From Bacteroidota bacterium (GTDB taxonomy: Bacteria > Bacteroidota > Bacteroidia > Chitinophagales > UBA10324): 53,570 nt of DNA. The notes under the pieces are model-generated. The model worked only from the letters and a program-made list of their open reading frames with translations, had not been told where the DNA came from and ran no database searches. Every line of letters begins with the position of its first letter. Within the stretch, counting starts at the first letter, position 1. Shown one piece after another: positions 49,663-53,570 of this stretch. The stretch covers positions 1 through 53,570 of the forward strand of contig BJGQ01000019.1 in the NCBI GenBank assembly GCA_014190575.1. Direction: 5' to 3'. A program made the position numbers and the translations under genes.

Positions 49663-51489
49663 ATGAAAAAAATATTTACGCTTAACATTGTTGTTTTAAC
49701 AACAGTTCTTTTTTTACAATCTGACCTATTTGCACAGCAACACTATATGATTGACAGAAGTTTTGGTGAAACCTGTGGCATTTCTGTTATTGCTGGTATT
49801 CCATCCTCTTTAGAACAAATTGAAATATTTAAACTATCGGATGGAAGTTACATTGAAGCAGGAGATGTTTTTGACCAGGGGCTGCTAGCCTATTTAATTT
49901 TGCTCACAAAATTTAATAATGACGGCACAGTAGACAGCTCGTTTGGTACCAACGGAGTTGTGCAACATACTTTTGACCAACGGAACTCAGTTTCATGTGC
50001 GGCCATGGTCAATGATAAAATTTATGTGGTCGGTGGTGAATCCCCTTCAAATGCGGGGAGCAGTGTTAGAGCGTATATAGCAAGGTTCAATGCTGATGGC
50101 ACACCTGATTCTACTTTTAATTCTATAGGCAGAGTAGTGGAGTTAATAAGCACTAATCCTATTTCGGGTTCTATCTTTTCCCATATAGCTATTCAGCCCG
50201 ATGGAAAGGTTATTGCATTCGGGTCGGAATTTGGTAATATAAATGGCGGTGCCACCATTCCAGTTGCAAGAAGATATAATTTTAATGGATCTCTTGATAA
50301 TACATTCCATCCTGCTATAACTTATCCTGGTTTCAACTCAATGGTAGCCAGCACTGGTGGTCATTCAGCGGGTGTTATTGACGCGAATGGTTCCATTCGC
50401 TTTTTGTACACCATTAACCCAAACTTAGCAGGCCAATTTATAGAGCAAATAGTAACCGTTAAGATAAATTCAATGGGGGAGCCCGATATAACCTACGGAA
50501 TAAATGGTATGAATGGAATACCTGTCACTGCCTATAATGTAAACAGATATTTTGCTGACCCACAGAATAATATTTATGCTCAGGGATGGGTTCAGAATGG
50601 GTCTCAAAGCACCCGTGTTGTGCGTATAAAACCCAACGGAGATGCTGACAGTGCCTTTGCAATAAATGGGGTATTTGATTTAATGGAATATCCCGGTTCA
50701 AATTCGCAGGATTATGGTCGTATTCTTCATCGCGATAGTCAGGGACGAATATGGAGCATGGGTGGAGCCGGACTACTTCCTTTTGGAGATGTGCAAGGAA
50801 CTATTTATCGTTTTGATTCAACAGCTACCTATGATCTATCGCTTGATGGCTTGGGATATACGACTATCGTTACACCTCCTAGTGGTATGAGCTTCAAGAA
50901 TGCCTATTTTGAAAACGACAATGAAATAGTGGTTAATTCTGTTAATGGTAATGGAGGGGGAATATCTCTGCTAAAATTAAAACTAAGCACCGAAGTGATT
51001 ACTATCAGTAATTCCGGCTCCGATACAATTTGTGCAGGTGAACAAACTTCTTTATTTGTTAATCAGGTGACTGATTGCTATACCTATCAATGGAAAAAAG
51101 ACGGGAATGATTTTGCAAGCATCACTGACAGCAGCATTACAATTGATTCAGCCGGTTCGTACCAGGTTACCGCAATTGTTGGGAACGATACTTTCGTTTC
51201 ACAAACCATTATTATTTCAGTACAGATTTGTGATGGGGTGAATGATTTTGAAGAGCAAAGCATTTTCACAGTGTATCCTAATCCGGCAAGTGATGAATTA
51301 TCAATTCAATCAGGAAGCAGTAATAAAAATTATCTGATAACAGATATAACAGGAAGAGTTCTATTACAAATTGAAAACAAAGACTTGCAAAATTTGCTGA
51401 AAGTTTCTCTTCATTTATTAAATGCAGGCACTTATTTTATTGTTAGTGAAGACAATTTGCAACGGAAACAGTTTGCGGTTATTAAGTAG
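49663..51489 (+). CDS. Secreted delta-60 repeat protein with Ig-like and T9SS sorting domains
   Basis: 608 residues. Signal peptide (about 1-25, ending LFAQ). Residues about 60-400 carry five or more repeats of the delta-60 type (for example LTKFNNDGTVDSSFGTNGVV, ARFNADGTPDSTFNSIGRVV, VVRIKPNGDADSAFAINGVF), predicted to form a beta-propeller. Residues about 450-520 form an Ig/PKD-like strand domain (SDTICAGEQTSLFVNQV), and the C-terminus is a T9SS type A sorting domain (VYPNPASDELSIQS). Likely secreted or surface-attached; no enzymatic motif is seen. It converges with pstS. Confidence 0.88.
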   Translation: MKKIFTLNIVVLTTVLFLQSDLFAQQHYMIDRSFGETCGISVIAGIPSSLEQIEIFKLSDGSYIEAGDVFDQGLLAYLILLTKFNNDGTVDSSFGTNGVVQHTFDQRNSVSCAAMVNDKIYVVGGESPSNAGSSVRAYIARFNADGTPDSTFNSIGRVVELISTNPISGSIFSHIAIQPDGKVIAFGSEFGNINGGATIPVARRYNFNGSLDNTFHPAITYPGFNSMVASTGGHSAGVIDANGSIRFLYTINPNLAGQFIEQIVTVKINSMGEPDITYGINGMNGIPVTAYNVNRYFADPQNNIYAQGWVQNGSQSTRVVRIKPNGDADSAFAINGVFDLMEYPGSNSQDYGRILHRDSQGRIWSMGGAGLLPFGDVQGTIYRFDSTATYDLSLDGLGYTTIVTPPSGMSFKNAYFENDNEIVVNSVNGNGGGISLLKLKLSTEVITISNSGSDTICAGEQTSLFVNQVTDCYTYQWKKDGNDFASITDSSITIDSAGSYQVTAIVGNDTFVSQTIIISVQICDGVNDFEEQSIFTVYPNPASDELSIQSGSSNKNYLITDITGRVLLQIENKDLQNLLKVSLHLLNAGTYFIVSEDNLQRKQFAVIK

Positions 51490-51547
51490 AAAAATGTTCA
51501 TGTGCTGATGGGTTTCTAAAACCGCGTCGGTCTTATCCATTTAATAA

Positions 51548-51583
51548 AGAAAGGGCTGACACTTTCGCATCAGCCCTCGCTTT
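51548..51583. terminator. Bidirectional terminator between the delta-60 gene and pstS
   Basis: AGGGCTGA (51552-51559) pairs with TCAGCCCT (51570-51577), with a CACTTTCGCA loop. There are A/T-rich tracts on both sides (AAAGAA before, CGCTTTAC after), suitable for ending both converging transcripts. Confidence 0.7.
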
Positions 51584-51604
51584 ACATTTATCTAACCAGC
51601 ACAA

Positions 51605-52420
51605 TTATTTACTCAGCGGAACATATCCAACAGTTTTCACTGTCGCCTGCCCTTCGGCAGAAAGCACATAATCAAGAAACGGCTTTACTGTTTTTTCTTT
51701 TGTGATATTGTAGTAGAAAAATAACGGACGAATAATCGGGTAAGTTTTATCCATTGCAGTGGTCATTGATGGTTTCACAAAAGTTTTTCCATCGAAAGAA
51801 ACCGATACTATCTTAACATCACCTTCCTGGTAAGCCATTCCCACATAACCGATTGCTCCTTTTGTCTGACTCACACTCTGTACAATTGCTCCGGTTGCAG
51901 GCATGTTCAACATAGTGCTCGCATAATTTTTATTCAACAAAACTTTTTCTTTGAAGAAATCATAAGTGCCCGAACTTGTTTCGCGACCATAAACCACAAT
52001 CACCATATCATCACCACCTACATCTTTCCAGTTCTTAATTTTACCGGTGTAAATTCCTTCAATTTGAGCGCGGGTGAGTTGAGTTACTTTATTTGCAGGA
52101 TTAATTATTACTGAAAGCGCATCGTAAGCCATTATCACTTCCTTAACAGTTTTACCACCATCCTGCAGTTTCAGTTTTTCATCCATCTTTAATTTACGCG
52201 AACTCATTGCAAGGTCACATGAATTATCCATTAAAGCGGCTATGCCCACACCACTTCCGCCACCTGTAACAGTTATTGCAGTTGATGGGTTTTTCTTTTT
52301 GTATGCTTCCGCTTCCTTCTGAACCAAAGGCAAGCAAGTGTCGCTTCCCTTAATCTTCTGTGCCGAAGCAATGTGAAGTGAGAAAGCAAGAACGAGGACA
52401 ATTGAAATTATTTTTTGCAT
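51605..52420 (-). CDS. pstS: Phosphate-binding protein PstS
   Basis: 271 residues from ATG 52420 (QKIISIVLVLAFSLHIASAQ is the signal peptide; the frame extends 14 codons further up but the extra part is not signal-like). The solute-binding domain includes KGSDTCLPLVQKEAEAYKKK, TGGGSGVGIAALMDNSCDLAMSSR, RAQIEGIYTGKIKNWKDVGG and GRETSSGTYDFFKEKV (phosphate-binding Ser/Thr). It captures phosphate in the periplasm for PstCAB, which lies 23 kb away. It follows the porin gene on the same strand; TTAACA-like half-sites lie in the 100-base gap. Confidence 0.95.
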   Translation of the reverse strand: MQKIISIVLVLAFSLHIASAQKIKGSDTCLPLVQKEAEAYKKKNPSTAITVTGGGSGVGIAALMDNSCDLAMSSRKLKMDEKLKLQDGGKTVKEVIMAYDALSVIINPANKVTQLTRAQIEGIYTGKIKNWKDVGGDDMVIVVYGRETSSGTYDFFKEKVLLNKNYASTMLNMPATGAIVQSVSQTKGAIGYVGMAYQEGDVKIVSVSFDGKTFVKPSMTTAMDKTYPIIRPLFFYYNITKEKTVKPFLDYVLSAEGQATVKTVGYVPLSK

Positions 52421-52494
52421 GATTTTTATTTTTTTATTTTGTTTGTTTTTCAGCCAATTCAATTTTCAATTGATGTGCCTGAAAGTTTTTTTTG

Positions 52495-52511
52495 TGTTAC
52501 TAAATTGTTAA
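52495..52511 (-). promoter_or_regulatory. Possible Pho half-sites upstream of pstS
   Basis: Reading the minus strand, TTAACA (52511-52506) is followed after five bases by GTAACA (52500-52495). The 11-bp period is the same as in the four TTAACA repeats before pstC. No clear -7 box follows, and only two half-sites are present, so support is moderate. Confidence 0.45.
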
Positions 52512-52520
52512 GTCGGTGAA

Positions 52521-53570
52521 TTAAAATTTATACTGAATGCGGAAAGTCCAAACATTGTCGCGTAAATCCTGTGTAAAACCTTTGTATGCTGTTGATTCAT
52601 TTGTCACCATATCATAGTAGCCAGTGAATTTCACATTTGCATTCAAGTAGAGAATGTATCCAACTCCAAGAGTTGTGTAAGCAATATCAGCTTTATTTAA
52701 GTTGCTTCCCGTTGCACCAATTTCTTTTGCGCTAACATCAGTATTTGGATCATATATGTCATACTTTAATACAACACCGCTTTTTATCTGATTGATATTT
52801 TGTACGAAATACAAATCCATTCCCTGCACATTTCTTAAATAAGTATCAGGAAAAGTTGATGTACTTGTCAGTACCGGCGCTCCTGATGTAGTGGTTATTG
52901 ATTGAGTAGTTGTGGCTGTTACAGTACTCGGACTTGATGAATTGCTGTTGCCCGGAACAGGTTGTTTGCCCTGAATAAATTCGCCACGCAAAGTTGTTAC
53001 ACCAAGTTTGGTTGAATAACTTAACTGTAAATCGGCCCCTATGTATGATCTCTTAGCTATAGCATTTTTATTAGCCGATGCATTATCAAGAATATATTTT
53101 TTTACATTGGTTGTATCAGTACCCATAGAATAAACATTGTTTGTAAACTGACGAATTCCTCCACTATAGTATGAGGCACCAACTCCCAATTTAAATTTTT
53201 CATTCATTAAACTTTTATTGACAGCAATGTGTGCGATTAAATCTTTTTGAAAATCAAAATCACTTGCGGTTCTTCCTGTACCATTAACCATTGCAACATT
53301 GGCGCTGAAGAAATTCCACTTGCTGGTCTTCGGCATTTGAAAACCAATCATGGCACCTAAATCTCTTTCGCCGGGAAATAATGTTTGTGACCAACGAGCA
53401 CGCTCAGGTGTTTCGCGCACACTGCTGCTTGTTGGAATTTCATATCCCCACGGACGATTAAAAATTCCTGCCTGCATATAAAATGCATTCATCCATGGTT
53501 CAGTATATTTTCCGTAAGCATCTGTAACAGCTACTCCCTTTTCAGTTGCATCCAACTGTAACACCCAATT
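52521..53570 (-). CDS. Phosphate-selective-type porin (OprO/OprP-like), partial
   Basis: About 350 C-terminal residues; the frame is open to the window edge (it reads NWVLQLDATEKG), so the signal peptide and N-terminus are outside. The barrel shows alternating aromatic strands, QAGIFNRPWGYEIPTSSSVRETPERARWSQTLFPGERDLGAMIGFQ, which resembles porins of the phosphate-selective O/P family (PF07396), and ends with a terminal aromatic (TFRIQYKF). A Ser/Thr/Pro-rich loop lies near the middle. Upstream of pstS on the same strand, it is probably the outer-membrane entry for phosphate in this pst unit. Confidence 0.8.
   Translation of the reverse strand, partial: NWVLQLDATEKGVAVTDAYGKYTEPWMNAFYMQAGIFNRPWGYEIPTSSSVRETPERARWSQTLFPGERDLGAMIGFQMPKTSKWNFFSANVAMVNGTGRTASDFDFQKDLIAHIAVNKSLMNEKFKLGVGASYYSGGIRQFTNNVYSMGTDTTNVKKYILDNASANKNAIAKRSYIGADLQLSYSTKLGVTTLRGEFIQGKQPVPGNSNSSSPSTVTATTTQSITTTSGAPVLTSTSTFPDTYLRNVQGMDLYFVQNINQIKSGVVLKYDIYDPNTDVSAKEIGATGSNLNKADIAYTTLGVGYILYLNANVKFTGYYDMVTNESTAYKGFTQDLRDNVWTFRIQYKF

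Overview
The window is a low-GC chromosomal segment from a member of the Bacteroidota, probably close to Chitinophagales or Sphingobacteriales. The evidence is: promoters of the TTG / TAnnTTTG type, several secreted proteins with C-terminal type IX secretion (T9SS) sorting domains, a TonB-dependent receptor with an N-terminal carboxypeptidase-like domain, a Bacteroidota-type LptD/OstA pair, and weak Shine-Dalgarno signals. No rRNA, tRNA, CRISPR array, transposase or phage gene was seen.

Layout. (1) 1-347: the end of rplE and rpsN, closed by an intrinsic terminator. (2) 488-10860: about 10.6 kb of accessory genes interrupting the usual rpsN-rpsH junction of the spc operon: an orphan TonB-C-like protein, a polytopic membrane protein, a T9SS-exported M4 metallopeptidase, a TonB-dependent receptor, a DUF4143-type AAA ATPase between two identical 44-nt palindromes, and a dienelactone-hydrolase-like protein. 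(3) 11001-15966: the spc operon restarts from its own promoter (rpsH-rplF-rplR-rpsE-rpmD-rplO), terminates, and secY-map follow from a second promoter. (4) 15986-21683: an RDD / SpoIIM-like / DUF4129 / DUF4350 / MoxR cluster without the expected DUF58 gene. (5) 21684-24866: a noncoding stretch with a long palindromic element, then a leucine-rich-repeat T9SS protein split by one in-frame TAA. (6) 24921-28565: pstC-pstA-pstB-phoU behind four TTAACA repeats that look like a Pho box. (7) 28632-40563: cell envelope genes (OstA-like, MCE, amidase, LptD, rfbA, an epimerase, galE, lptB) plus recJ. (8) 40582-47991: the most unusual locus: an AraC-type regulator, a 21-bp-spaced direct repeat, then a tightly coupled operon of a PqqD-like protein, an ATP-grasp ligase, a PLP-dependent decarboxylase, a urea-transporter-like/M23-peptidase fusion and two exported TPR proteins. 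(9) 48090-53570: a GH3-family protein, a delta-60-repeat T9SS protein, pstS and the end of a phosphate-selective-type porin.

How the genes work together. Phosphate uptake is split: the permease, ATPase and PhoU lie 23 kb from the binding protein and porin, but both units carry TTAACA-like repeats with 11-bp periodicity, suggesting shared control. The envelope block covers LPS export (OstA-like periplasmic protein, LptD, LptB) and nucleotide-sugar supply. The region-8 operon combines amide-bond formation, decarboxylation, a membrane channel and a peptidase, with no recognisable known product; I propose it as a candidate undescribed system that makes and exports a modified amino acid or peptide. 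That function is inference. All calls come from reading the sequence, without database searches.
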